NCBI RefSeq assembly: GCF_014705945.2
Contig: NZ_CP061538.1
Coordinates: 1,178,001-1,242,000, forward strand
Direction: 5' to 3'
Length of the DNA: 64,000 nucleotides
Source: Rothia amarae
GTDB taxonomy: Bacteria; Actinomycetota; Actinomycetes; Actinomycetales; Micrococcaceae
Part shown: positions 37,070 to 46,051 of the stretch, one piece after another
Layout: every line of letters begins with the position of its first letter
How positions within the stretch are numbered: position 1 is the stretch's first letter
Program-made: the position numbers and the translations under genes
The notes under the pieces: model-generated
What the model was told of the DNA's origin: nothing
Seen by the model: the letters and a program-made list of their open reading frames with translations, nothing else
The model's database searches: none

Positions 37070-39469
37070 ATGTCGGATTCACAGCACCCCGTCGAGAAGA
37101 TGGTCGATCAGAAACTATCCGAGAGCATCGGAAAGAAATCTCCCCGCGGATCACACCGGGTGATGTCTGCTGGGGAGAGGATTCCAACCCGCCATGTTTT
37201 TGGCAGAAGAATCCCCAATCAGCAGGATCAGTTGCGCCATTATTCTCCCGTTCTAGCTCCTGTTATCAGAACAGTGAAGAAGTATCATCCAGAAGAAAAT
37301 CTGGAGATTCTTCAAAAGGCATTCACCGTTGCGAATAAGTACCATCAGGGTCAAAAGCGTAAGAGCGGTGACCCATACATTACCCACCCTGTAGCTGTTA
37401 CAACTATTTTGGCGGAGATTGGTGCGACGGGGCCTGTGCTGGTTGCTGGCTTGTTGCACGATACGGTGGAGGACACGGATTACACCCATGAGCAGCTCAC
37501 CGCCGATTTTGGCGAAGAAGTAGCCTATCTAGTCGACGGCGTCACTAAGCTTGACAAGGTAGCCTACGGCGATACAGCACCTATTGAAACCATTCGCAAG
37601 CTTGTTCTTTCCATGAGCAAAGACATTCGTGTTTTGCTCATCAAACTTGCCGATCGCCTTCACAACGCCCGTACCTGGCGGTTTGTGCCTGCCCAGTCAG
37701 CAGCAAAAAAGGCTGAGGAAACGCTTAAGATTTATGCGCCTTTGGCACACCGGCTGGGACTAAACACCATCAAATGGGAGCTCGAAGACCTTTCGTTTGC
37801 TGCGATGTCCCCGGATATCTACCGCGAAATCGTTCGCATGGTGGGGGAGCGAACCCCCAAACTGGAAAAGTACCTCGAGGAAGCCAAAACTACTATTGAA
37901 GAACGACTCTCCCGGGTTCACATCGATGCCACGGTGACTGGGCGACCCAAGCACTATTATTCGATTCACCAAAAAATGAAGTCAAAGAATAAAAGCTTTG
38001 ACGAAATTAATGACATTTTGGCAGTACGTATTTTGGTGGAAGATGAAGACACCTGTTACGCGGTGCTCGGTCATGTTATGTCGCTCTGGCACTCTGTGGC
38101 GGGCAGGTTCAAGGACTACATCAAATCTCCAAAAAATAATCACTATCAGTCACTACATTTGACGGTGAATGGTCCTGGAAACCTTCCGCTCGAGATTCAA
38201 ATCCGCACTTATAAGATGCATGAAGAAGCAGAGTACGGTGTAGCGGCCCACTGGCGCTATAAAGCTACTTCCCGCGGTGAAACCGTAACCAACGGGATCT
38301 CTACTAAGGATCCAAAGACGCATAATGCCGCTTTGAACGTTGGAATTCTGCAGAATATTGCAGAGATTTCGAACTCTAACCCTGAGTCTGAAAAATTCTA
38401 TGAACTTTTAGCAGACACGTTGGAGACCGATGAAATTGTTGTGCTCACACCTCACGGTGAACCTATCACTCTAGCTACGGATTCCACCCCCGTTGACTTC
38501 GCCTATGCAATTCATTCCGAGGTAGGAGAGAAAACCATTGGCGCGAAGGTCAATGGACGCTTGGTGCCGCTCCATTCACGGCTGAATTCAGGCGACATGG
38601 TTGAGATTCTCACTACCCGCGATGAAAATCAAGGGCCAAGTGAGGATTGGCTTAAGTTCGTACGCACTTCTAAAGCAAGAACCAAGATTCGTCAGTACTT
38701 CGCTAAAGGTCGCCGCCTAGAAGCAATTGATAAGGGGCGAGAAACCCTGACTAAGGCTATGCGCCACCATGAGCTTCCGTTAACTAAGATGATAACTCCT
38801 CAAATGTTGATGGAAGTCGCCCACGAGTTTAACAAGAATGACGGCGCCTCCCTGTACCATGCCCTAGGTGAGAACGAGATTAAGACGCAGGACGTCATCG
38901 ACGTCTTCGTCAAAATCTACTATGGGGAAACAGATGACAGTGAGATCGAAGCTTCAGAGTTCGATGAGGACATGTTCTCCTCGCATCAGCAGTCACCGGA
39001 TAACGGCATTATCGTTCCAGGCGCTGACGGTGTGCTTACTAAAATTGCAAAGTGCTGTAACCCCGTACCACCAGATGACATCATTGGAATCGTGACTAAA
39101 GCTCACGGTATTTCGGTGCATCGTACAGACTGCCCCAACATGAAAAATGTTGACTCTGAACCGCGAGCCACTGAAGTGGAATGGGCGCAGAACTCGTCTG
39201 CGCTCTACCGAGTGATTATCCAGGTTGAAGGTATTGACCGGAAATCACTACTCATGGATCTGGTGCGTGTGATCGCTGAAAATCAAACAAACATTGTGGA
39301 CGCGCGAGTCCTCACTAACGCCGATCGATTTGCTATCAATCGCTTTACTCTGGAACTTCGCGATCGTCACATGCTGGAGCATTTGCTCAACGTCATGCAG
39401 AACGTCGAAGGGGTTTATAAGGTATACCGGATGACGGGCGCTAAGCCTGTTCGCGAGAAAACTAATTGA
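37070..39469 (+). CDS. rsh: bifunctional (p)ppGpp synthetase/hydrolase (Rsh/RelA)
   Basis: Makes and degrades the stringent-response alarmone. Domain order: hydrolase HD domain with HDTVEDT near residue 130, synthetase domain (about 220-390, with VTGRPKHYYSIHQKM and SLHLTVNGPG), TGS domain (ALLETDEIVVLTPHG-like segment near 455), a Cys-containing zinc-finger region (KCCNPVPPDD), and a C-terminal ACT domain (YRVIIQVEGIDRKSLL). Both catalytic halves look intact. ATG 37070 is chosen because GGGAAGGA lies 7 nt upstream; the ATG at 37034 is too close to its GGAGG. 799 residues. Confidence 0.95.
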   Translation: MSDSQHPVEKMVDQKLSESIGKKSPRGSHRVMSAGERIPTRHVFGRRIPNQQDQLRHYSPVLAPVIRTVKKYHPEENLEILQKAFTVANKYHQGQKRKSGDPYITHPVAVTTILAEIGATGPVLVAGLLHDTVEDTDYTHEQLTADFGEEVAYLVDGVTKLDKVAYGDTAPIETIRKLVLSMSKDIRVLLIKLADRLHNARTWRFVPAQSAAKKAEETLKIYAPLAHRLGLNTIKWELEDLSFAAMSPDIYREIVRMVGERTPKLEKYLEEAKTTIEERLSRVHIDATVTGRPKHYYSIHQKMKSKNKSFDEINDILAVRILVEDEDTCYAVLGHVMSLWHSVAGRFKDYIKSPKNNHYQSLHLTVNGPGNLPLEIQIRTYKMHEEAEYGVAAHWRYKATSRGETVTNGISTKDPKTHNAALNVGILQNIAEISNSNPESEKFYELLADTLETDEIVVLTPHGEPITLATDSTPVDFAYAIHSEVGEKTIGAKVNGRLVPLHSRLNSGDMVEILTTRDENQGPSEDWLKFVRTSKARTKIRQYFAKGRRLEAIDKGRETLTKAMRHHELPLTKMITPQMLMEVAHEFNKNDGASLYHALGENEIKTQDVIDVFVKIYYGETDDSEIEASEFDEDMFSSHQQSPDNGIIVPGADGVLTKIAKCCNPVPPDDIIGIVTKAHGISVHRTDCPNMKNVDSEPRATEVEWAQNSSALYRVIIQVEGIDRKSLLMDLVRVIAENQTNIVDARVLTNADRFAINRFTLELRDRHMLEHLLNVMQNVEGVYKVYRMTGAKPVREKTN

Positions 39470-39471
39470 TA

Positions 39472-40263
39472 TTAGAGCTCTCTGGATCTTGCTTTATCTG
39501 AGGCTGGCTCAGCTGTGTTGAACTGATTTTGTTTATCTTCAAAATCTTGAAGCCATTGCTGAGCCCTTTCTCTATTTCTGATGTATTTCGTTTCTTTCAG
39601 GACATAGAGCAGGGTGGATGTACGGCACCCATTGTGTGCACCGTCCGTAAGGATATCTTCGAGAAGCTTTTCCTCTGAACATTCTAGTGAGACTTCTCCA
39701 ACTGTTAGCAGATCAAGGGCAATCTTCCGGGGTGTTGCTATATAGAGCTTATCTAGCTGTACATAGTCAAATGGAGTGAAATGTACCTGGCGAAATCTCA
39801 TATGTTCTCGACCAGGTGTAGTGCGATTGATACGGCAGCTTCTCTCAAAGTCGACGTAAAGCAGAGGCGGGCGTTGATGCAGATAACCCCAAATCCAAGC
39901 TGCAGTTAGCCGTGAGATTCTCTGATTCCGCTTCGCTAAAACGGGTTCGGCGCTTTGAATTGCTTGAGCTTTCAAGAGGGGAGTGAGAGTAATGTGGGGC
40001 AGTGTATACATGTTCTTATAAATATGCTGCAGCTGATGATCTTTAATCAGCCGTTCTTGCTCACCTGTGGAGCGAGCTATTTGTTGAATATCAATGAGCT
40101 TTTCTTGAGCTTGCTGAATCACCACGTCACTAAAATTCCCCTCGGAGAATTTTGCCTGCTCAGGAGGGAGCAAATGCATACGCATGAGCTGCTCATTTCG
40201 GGAATTTGCCCGCGCCATTAAAGGGTAAGGAAGATTTTGCAGAATTGAAACAGAGTTGGTCAT
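39472..40263 (-). CDS. AbiEi-like (type IV antitoxin-like) protein, no toxin partner seen
   Basis: A 263-residue protein I assign only by pattern. It has a helical start, LIKDHQLQHIYKNMYTLP (a winged-helix-like Leu/Ile-rich stretch with a Tyr turn), then RISRLTAAWIWGY, VHFTPFDYVQLDKL and TPRKIALDLL. That order (an S-x-x-TAA helix followed by a later TPxxxALDL motif) matches the AbiEi antitoxin-like family common in actinobacteria, where the corresponding parts read SAAxLhG and TSPARTLLDLA. No AbiEii-type nucleotidyltransferase is adjacent. It converges on rsh with 2 bp between the stops and follows a hairpin. Confidence 0.5.
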   Translation of the reverse strand: MTNSVSILQNLPYPLMARANSRNEQLMRMHLLPPEQAKFSEGNFSDVVIQQAQEKLIDIQQIARSTGEQERLIKDHQLQHIYKNMYTLPHITLTPLLKAQAIQSAEPVLAKRNQRISRLTAAWIWGYLHQRPPLLYVDFERSCRINRTTPGREHMRFRQVHFTPFDYVQLDKLYIATPRKIALDLLTVGEVSLECSEEKLLEDILTDGAHNGCRTSTLLYVLKETKYIRNRERAQQWLQDFEDKQNQFNTAEPASDKARSREL

Positions 40264-40299
40264 ATCATCATTCTGCGCTGATTCGGTGTCTTGATAGAC

Positions 40300-40334
40300 A
40301 AAGATGCGGTCACCCTGTGGATAACCGCATCTTT
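40300..40334 (-). terminator. 11-bp hairpin with a DnaA-box-like loop
   Basis: AAAGATGCGGT (40300-40310) pairs with ACCGCATCTTT (40324-40334). The loop and its closing base contain TGTGGATAA (40316-40324). It lies 58 bp past the end of the DUF349 gene on the minus strand and is the likely terminator of that gene. Confidence 0.65.
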
Positions 40335-40391
40335 ATGTCTTTCGCAGTTCAATTAGTCAAAGTATGACCTGTGAAGCTGTGGAAAGCTTAT

Positions 40392-41678
40392 TTACGAGCC
40401 CAAGTTAGCTGAGGATGCCTTCAAGGTTTCTAGCCACTGACGACGAGCATCCAGTGCGTCCTGTGCCTTTTTGATGCGGCGAGCATCCCCGCTAGCTTCT
40501 GCCTTCTGCAAATCTTTTTCAAGACCGGCGATAGCGTCTTCTAGCTGGGTGAGCATTGAGTTCGCGCGTGCTTTCTTTTCAGGATCAGACTTGCTCCACT
40601 TGGCACTTTCTGCCTGGTGGATTTCGTCCTGTACCTTCTTCAGCTCGCCTTCAACACGACGCAGTGCGTTACGGGGAACTCGTCCGGCAGCATCCCAACG
40701 GTCCAATATGTCGTCAAGCTTAGTCTTCGCCTGCTTCAGATTGGTTACAGGCAAGAGAGCACGTGCTTCTTCCAGCAGAGCTTCTTTTACCGTGAGGTTC
40801 TGCTCGTATTCCTTATCCAATTCAGCATTGGCTGCGTTACGCGCGTCAAAGAACTTATCCTGTGCGGCGCGGAAGCGTGCCCAGAGGGAGTCATCTTCTT
40901 TGCGGGACGCACGGGGCGATTCCTTCCACTTGTCCATCAAGCTGCGGTACTTGGCTGAGGTGTCTGCCCAGTCAGTGGAAGTTGCAAGGCTTTCAGCTTC
41001 AGCAATAAGTGCTTCTTTGATGCGCTTTGCTTTAGCGTTTGCCTCATCCAACGAAGAGAAGTGGGCGCGGCGATGCTTGTCGAAGGTGGTGCGAGCTGCA
41101 CGGAAACGTTTCCACAGCTCGTCTTCTACAGACTTTGGCAGGTGATGCTTACGCTGGGTCTCTTTCCACGCGTCAAAAAGTTCGTTCATGCGCGAGTGAG
41201 AGTTTTTCCAGTGGGTTGTAGCGGTATCTTGGGCCGCAATTGCTTCAGCTTCGGAGACAATTTCCTCGCGAGCTTTCAATGCAGTTTCCTGAGCCTGAGC
41301 TTTATGAGCTTTCTCAGCTTCTTCAAGCTCTGCAATTTTTGCGGTCAGTGCAATCAAACGCTCCTGCAGGTTTGCGTAGTCACCGACCATATTGCGGTTT
41401 GCTACCTGTGCGCCAAGCTGTTCTACAGACTTTTGTAGGTCAGCGGCAGGTGCGCCGCGTTCAACTCGTGCTTCAAGTAGTTCAACCTGTGATTCAACAT
41501 TTTTAAACTTGCGAGCAAAATAGCTCAAAGCCTCTTCTTCGGTCGCTTCAGGAAGCTGACCTACGGCGTATTCTTCGCCTTCTACAATCACAAAAACGTG
41601 GCCGTCTTCTGTGACGCGTCCAAACTGACGTGCTTTTTCAAGATTAACCTGTGAGGTGTCGTCGGATTTCAAAGTCAC
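40392..41678 (-). CDS. DUF349-family coiled-coil protein
   Basis: A 428-residue, highly charged helical protein. Repeats of the DUF349 type are visible, each with a conserved tryptophan and arginine: HWKNSHSRMNELFDAWKE, ELWKRFRAARTTFDKHRRAHF, WADTSAKYRSLMDKWKE and SLWARFRAAQDKFFDARNA, with a weaker later copy (LKQAKTKLDDILDRWDAAGRV). Function is unknown; related proteins have been connected with nucleic acid or replication roles but nothing firm. The start is GTG at 41678 with GAAAGAG about 14 bp upstream. In actinobacteria such genes often lie near rsh and hisS, as here. Confidence 0.88.
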   Translation of the reverse strand: MTLKSDDTSQVNLEKARQFGRVTEDGHVFVIVEGEEYAVGQLPEATEEEALSYFARKFKNVESQVELLEARVERGAPAADLQKSVEQLGAQVANRNMVGDYANLQERLIALTAKIAELEEAEKAHKAQAQETALKAREEIVSEAEAIAAQDTATTHWKNSHSRMNELFDAWKETQRKHHLPKSVEDELWKRFRAARTTFDKHRRAHFSSLDEANAKAKRIKEALIAEAESLATSTDWADTSAKYRSLMDKWKESPRASRKEDDSLWARFRAAQDKFFDARNAANAELDKEYEQNLTVKEALLEEARALLPVTNLKQAKTKLDDILDRWDAAGRVPRNALRRVEGELKKVQDEIHQAESAKWSKSDPEKKARANSMLTQLEDAIAGLEKDLQKAEASGDARRIKKAQDALDARRQWLETLKASSANLGS

Positions 41679-41744
41679 CGCTAAAACTCTTTCACTTCGG
41701 GGCGCTGGAGCGCATTAAACAAAGAAAATCGCAAATAAAGTATG

Positions 41745-41765
41745 ATTCACTGCGTATCAGTGAAT
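41745..41765. promoter_or_regulatory. 8-bp inverted repeat in the DUF349/hisS divergent promoter region
   Basis: ATTCACTG (41745-41752) is exactly complementary to CAGTGAAT (41758-41765), with a 5-bp spacer CGTAT. TATGAT (41741-41746) could be a -10 element overlapping its left arm. It has the look of an operator for a dimeric regulator. Confidence 0.4.
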
Positions 41766-41851
41766 GCGAAACTTACTTTTGCGTATCTCAAATACTACCG
41801 GTCGCTATCGAATGTGAGCAATAGATTCGGTTGGATAAAACTTGATATGCA

Positions 41852-42188
41852 AAAGACCCGAGAGCAAGAGGTTCGCAGCCAACTCGTTCTCGGGTCTTTA
41901 TCTGAGAGATACTAGGGGATTTTCTCTCAGTGGGGGACAAAAGTCCTATAACTTTTCCAGTTATGAAAACTGGAAATCAACAACACATTTTCATTGTCCC
42001 CTATTAAGTGGTTTGACGCAAACCGAGATTCTCTCAGGGGGAAAGATAAAAATTGGATACCTCGCCATCTGGAGAAAAGCACGGGCTCTCACACTACAGC
42101 CCAGCCTGTCCGGTATCCGCCGTACGTTATTCTTATAGGGAATATAATCAAAATCTGCCAATCTACGGTTTTACATCAAGGAGTGAAT
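41852..42188 (+). ncRNA. structured hisS leader RNA with alternative pairing
   Basis: Several strong hairpins follow each other. (1) AAAGACCCGAGA (41852-41863) with 41888-41899. (2) CTGAGAGA (41902-41909) with TCTCTCAG (41923-41930). (3) GGGGACAA (41933-41940) with TTGTCCCC (41994-42001), enclosing TTTCCAGTT/AACTGGAAA (41954-41962/41968-41976). (4) GGTTT/AAACC (42010-42014/42020-42024). A second TCTCTCAG at 42030-42037 could compete for CTGAGAGA, enclosing hairpins 2-4. No T-box sequence is present. No known riboswitch is recognised. The AAGGAG at 42178-42183 is hisS's own ribosome-binding site. Confidence 0.5.
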
Positions 42189-43538
42189 ATGGCTCGCAAA
42201 GCTTCACTATCAGGTTTCCCCGAACTACTTCCTGAGGAACGCTTGGTAGAGAATCATGTACTTGATACTTTGCGCGAGACCTTTGAACTTCACGGTTTTT
42301 CAAATATTGAAACCCGATCGGTAGAAACCAAAGAGCAGCTCTTGCGCAAGGGCGAGATTGATAAAGAAGTTTACGGAATTTCCCGTTTGCTTGATGAAAA
42401 CTCGACGACTAAATCAGAGAAGGAGCAGCTGGCCCTCCACTTTGATCTCACCGTACCTTTTGCCCGCTATGTCGTCGAAAATGCGGGATATCTGAACTTT
42501 CCCTTTATGCGTTATCAAATGCAGAAAGTCTGGCGTGGAGAACGCCCGCAGGATGGTCGTTTCCGCGAATTCACCCAGGCAGATGTAGATGTTGTGGGGG
42601 ACGGCGCTCTGCCCTTCCGCTACGACGTCGAACTGGCACTGGTTGTCATTGAATCCTTGCGAAAGCTTGAAATCGGAGATTTCAAGCTTCGTGTTAATAA
42701 CCGCAAACTCTCCGAAGGTTTTTATCGTGGAATTGGATTGGACGATACCGCCGGCGTTTTGCGTTCCATTGATAAGCTCGAAAAAATTGGTCCCGACGCC
42801 GTTGCACAACTGCTGAAAGACGAATTGGGCGCCAGCGACGAGCAGGCGCAAGCGGCGCTGAATTTGGCTCAGATTTGTACTGAAGACACCAGTTTTGTCA
42901 ATGAAGTAAAAAAGTTGGGCGTTGAACACGCGCTGCTTGAAGAAGGACTCCGCGAGCTTGAAGAGGTTGTAGGTCAGGCAGCGAAACGAGCTCCCGGCAA
43001 TATTGTTGCAGATCTTTCTATCGCTCGCGGTTTGGATTACTACACAGGAACGGTCTATGAAACTGTATTGGTGGGACACGAGAAACTAGGGTCTATCTGC
43101 TCAGGCGGGCGTTATGAGTCTCTCGCATCAAATGGTAAGCGGAATTTCCCCGGCGTCGGTCTTTCAATCGGCGTTACTCGCCTGGTATCTCGAATCATTA
43201 GCCAAAAAATGGCTGAACCAACCCGTAAGGTGCCTTCCGCTGTTTTGATTGCTCTCACTAGCGATCAGACATGGTCAGACGCTCAGGACGTCGCTGATTC
43301 CCTGCGTCAGCGCGGGATTGCCTGTGAAGTCTCTGCTACTGCTGCAAAATTTGGTAAACAGATTAAATTCGCTGAAAAGCGCGGCATCCCATTCGTCTGG
43401 TTCGTTAGCACAAAAGAAGACGGATCCCTTAAACACGAGGTCAAAGATATTCGCTCCGGCGAGCAGATTGAAGCCGACCCCCAGCATTGGGCACCTTCAA
43501 CAGAAGACCTTCACGTGCGCATTGAGGCAGCGCAATAA
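42189..43538 (+). CDS. hisS: histidyl-tRNA synthetase
   Basis: Charges tRNA-His. A class II synthetase of 449 residues. Motif 2 region [29 protein letters not shown] and the histidine-specific motifs [10 protein letters not shown] and CSGGRYESL are intact; the anticodon-binding domain begins at about 345. TCAAGGAGTGAAT fixes ATG 42189; the longer reading frame upstream is inside the structured leader. The sequence is closer to the yeast/archaeal-like HisRS seen in some actinobacteria (start [26 protein letters not shown]) than to E. coli HisRS. aspS follows after 83 bp. Confidence 0.95.
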   Translation: MARKASLSGFPELLPEERLVENHVLDTLRETFELHGFSNIETRSVETKEQLLRKGEIDKEVYGISRLLDENSTTKSEKEQLALHFDLTVPFARYVVENAGYLNFPFMRYQMQKVWRGERPQDGRFREFTQADVDVVGDGALPFRYDVELALVVIESLRKLEIGDFKLRVNNRKLSEGFYRGIGLDDTAGVLRSIDKLEKIGPDAVAQLLKDELGASDEQAQAALNLAQICTEDTSFVNEVKKLGVEHALLEEGLRELEEVVGQAAKRAPGNIVADLSIARGLDYYTGTVYETVLVGHEKLGSICSGGRYESLASNGKRNFPGVGLSIGVTRLVSRIISQKMAEPTRKVPSAVLIALTSDQTWSDAQDVADSLRQRGIACEVSATAAKFGKQIKFAEKRGIPFVWFVSTKEDGSLKHEVKDIRSGEQIEADPQHWAPSTEDLHVRIEAAQ

Positions 43539-43621
43539 CCAACTGCCTCTCAAGATTTTCGGTAGAATTACCACAAGATTTGAAAAGCTCCACCCAGTTG
43601 GAGTATTTGGAAAGGAAAAGA

Positions 43622-45394
43622 GTGCTACGCACACACACCCTTGGCGAATTAACCGCTAAGAACATTGGAGAAACAGTTACGCTGACCGGTTGGGTGGCAC
43701 GACGCCGCGACCACGGCGGTGTTGCATTCGTCGATCTTCGTGATCGCGAAGGTGTTACCCAATGTGTTTTCCATAATGAAGAGGACTTCGATCACCTCCG
43801 CAATGAGTATGTGCTCAAGGTTACCGGCGTTGTTACCGAGCGCCCGGAAGGTAACGAAAACTCCAACCTCACCACCGGCGAGATTGAAGTTGAGGTCAAC
43901 GAGGTTGAGGTGCTGAACACTGCAGCTCCCCTTCCCTTCCAAATTGATGAACATGTTGAAGTGGGGGAAGAAGCGCGTTTGCGATACCGCTACCTTGATT
44001 TGCGCCGCCCCGAGCCAGCTCGTTTGATGCGTTTGCGTTCAGAAGCTAACCGAGTTGCTCGCAACGTTTTGGCTGAGGACAAGTTCACCGAAGTCGAAAC
44101 CCCCACCTTAACTCGCTCAACCCCCGAGGGCGCACGCGACTTCCTTGTTCCTGCTCGTTTGACTCCCGGCTCTTGGTACGCGCTTCCTCAGTCGCCTCAG
44201 CTTTTCAAGCAGTTGCTACAGGTAGGTGGCATAGAAAAGTATTACCAGATTGCTCGTTGCTACCGCGACGAAGATTTCCGCGCTGACCGTCAGCCTGAAT
44301 TCACCCAGCTCGATATTGAAGCCTCATTCGTGGATCAGGAAGACATCATCGACCTCGGTGAGCGAATCGTTGAAGCTGTGTGGGGTTTGATCGATGTAAA
44401 GGTTCCTCGCCCTATTGAACGAATCACCTACAAGGACGCAATGGAGAAGTATGGCTCTGATAAGCCTGATCTTCGTTTTGGACTTGAACTCACCGAACTG
44501 ACTGAATACTTCGAAAACACCACCTTCCGTGTGTTCAAAGCTCCCTATGTTGGTGCTGTTGTAATGCCCGGTGGCGCTTCTCAGGCACGTCGCACACTGG
44601 ATGCATGGCAGGAGTGGGCAAAGCAGCGCGGCGCTAAGGGTCTTGCCTACGTTTTGGTTCAGGAAGACGGCGAGCTGACCGGTCCTGTAGCTAAGAACAT
44701 CACTGAAGAAGAGCGCCAGGGTCTTGCAGCAGCAACGGGAGCTCAGCCAGGCGACTGCATTTTCTTTGCCGCAGGTGAGGCAAAGGCATCACGAGCTATC
44801 TTGGGTGCAGCACGAGTAGAGATTGGTCACCGTACCGGTCTCATTAAGGACGGCGACTGGTCATTCGTATGGGTTGTAGATGCACCCATGTTCGAATCGG
44901 CTGCGGACGCCACCGCTTCAGGCGACGTGGCGTTGGGCCACTCAGCATGGACCGCAGTACACCACGCTTTCACTTCACCAAAGCCTGAATTCCTTGAAAC
45001 ATTTGATGAGAAACCTGGCGAAGCCCTGGCATACGCTTACGACATCGTTTGTAACGGCAACGAAATTGGCGGCGGCTCTATCCGTATTCACCGCAAAGAC
45101 GTTCAGGAACGCGTTTTCAAGGTGATGGGTATCGGTGAAGATGAAGCACGAGAGAAGTTCGGGTTCTTGCTAGACGCATTCTCATTCGGTGCGCCTCCCA
45201 TGGGCGGCATCGCTTTTGGCTGGGATCGCGTGCTTCAGCTCATTGGCGGTACCGACTCCATCCGCGACGTCATTGCATTCCCCAAGACTGGCAACGGCTA
45301 TGATCCGCTCACCGCGGCTCCTGCGCCCATTACTCAGCAGCAGCGTAAAGAAGCTGGAGTTGATTTCAAGCCAAAGAAAGACGAGAAGAAGTAG
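43622..45394 (+). CDS. aspS: aspartyl-tRNA synthetase
   Basis: Charges tRNA-Asp (and possibly tRNA-Asn where GatCAB is present). A 590-residue bacterial-type AspRS: N-terminal OB fold ([24 protein letters not shown]), class II motif 2 ([25 protein letters not shown]), the large GAD insertion domain, and motif 3 ([16 protein letters not shown]). The start is GTG 43622 behind AAAGGAAAA. The hisS-aspS pair is common in actinobacteria and Firmicutes. Confidence 0.97.
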   Translation: MLRTHTLGELTAKNIGETVTLTGWVARRRDHGGVAFVDLRDREGVTQCVFHNEEDFDHLRNEYVLKVTGVVTERPEGNENSNLTTGEIEVEVNEVEVLNTAAPLPFQIDEHVEVGEEARLRYRYLDLRRPEPARLMRLRSEANRVARNVLAEDKFTEVETPTLTRSTPEGARDFLVPARLTPGSWYALPQSPQLFKQLLQVGGIEKYYQIARCYRDEDFRADRQPEFTQLDIEASFVDQEDIIDLGERIVEAVWGLIDVKVPRPIERITYKDAMEKYGSDKPDLRFGLELTELTEYFENTTFRVFKAPYVGAVVMPGGASQARRTLDAWQEWAKQRGAKGLAYVLVQEDGELTGPVAKNITEEERQGLAAATGAQPGDCIFFAAGEAKASRAILGAARVEIGHRTGLIKDGDWSFVWVVDAPMFESAADATASGDVALGHSAWTAVHHAFTSPKPEFLETFDEKPGEALAYAYDIVCNGNEIGGGSIRIHRKDVQERVFKVMGIGEDEAREKFGFLLDAFSFGAPPMGGIAFGWDRVLQLIGGTDSIRDVIAFPKTGNGYDPLTAAPAPITQQQRKEAGVDFKPKKDEKK

Positions 45395-45431
45395 AACCAG
45401 ATTTCTTTTCTAAGTTTTTTTCATCAGTAAG

Positions 45432-45511
45432 AATCGGGGGCGTGCCTCTGGTCCGCTTCTGGAGGTCGCATACGACCGCCAGAAAAAGGCTAGACGGAGC
45501 CCCCGATTTTT
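45432..45511 (+). terminator. structured terminator RNA after aspS, possible pseudoknot
   Basis: Outer stem AATCGGGGGC (45432-45441) pairs with GCCCCCGATT (45499-45508), followed by T's: a classic terminator. Its unusually long loop holds another hairpin, TTCTGG+GGTCG with CGACC+CCAGAA around CATA (45457-45484). Two further 4-bp matches cross each other (GCCT 45444-45447 with AGGC 45487-45490; TCCG 45452-45455 with CGGA 45495-45498). It could be a simple terminator or a small RNA. Confidence 0.7.
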
Positions 45512-45584
45512 CTTGTTTCGATAATCCTTGAAACAAATTTCACAAAGTTAGTCCGCATAGGCTGAAGAATTAAGGAGAAAAGTA

Positions 45585-46019
45585 ATGCGTGTCATTCTAC
45601 AACGAGTCAGTGAAGCCTCGGTTAAGGTGGACGAGGAGACAGTGGGCTCTATCACCGAACCCGGTATTCTCGCTCTCGTAGGGATTACTCACGAAGACGA
45701 CGAAGCAACTGTGGAGAAACTCGCCCAGAAGACCTGGCAATTGCGAATCTTGGAAGACGAAAAAAGCTGCTCTGATGTGAACGCACCGATTTTAGCCGTT
45801 TCTCAATTTACTTTGTATGGAGATCCCAAAAAGGGACGCCGTCCGTCGTGGTCCAAAGCGGCTCCAGGAAATATCTCAGAGCCTCTATACAACCATTACG
45901 TTGAGCATCTACGTTCCTTAGGGGCAAAGGTTGAGACGGGGGTTTTCGGGGCGGATATGAAGGTCTCGTTGGTCAATGATGGTCCTTTTACGCTGATTCT
46001 TGATAGCGAACACCTCTAA
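45585..46019 (+). CDS. dtd: D-aminoacyl-tRNA deacylase
   Basis: Removes D-amino acids mis-attached to tRNA. 144 residues, the family length. The two Gly-cisPro-type signature motifs are present in their usual places: [17 protein letters not shown] near residue 75-91 and [13 protein letters not shown] near the end. AAGGAGAAA precedes the ATG at 45585. Its place next to aspS and hisS fits a tRNA-charging quality-control neighbourhood. Confidence 0.96.
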   Translation: MRVILQRVSEASVKVDEETVGSITEPGILALVGITHEDDEATVEKLAQKTWQLRILEDEKSCSDVNAPILAVSQFTLYGDPKKGRRPSWSKAAPGNISEPLYNHYVEHLRSLGAKVETGVFGADMKVSLVNDGPFTLILDSEHL

Positions 46020-46051
46020 AAAAATCTGGTCTGCCCCATTAGAGTAAAAGT

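Noticed and set aside
41842-42138. Open frame of 98 codons inside the hisS leader
   Set aside because: It covers strong RNA hairpins and has no ribosome-binding site or recognisable protein pattern. The frame is open by chance.
41852-42188. T-box riboswitch or TPP riboswitch in the hisS leader
   Set aside because: The T-box sequence is absent. A CTGAGA string recalls the TPP riboswitch, but the partner ACCTGA region is missing.
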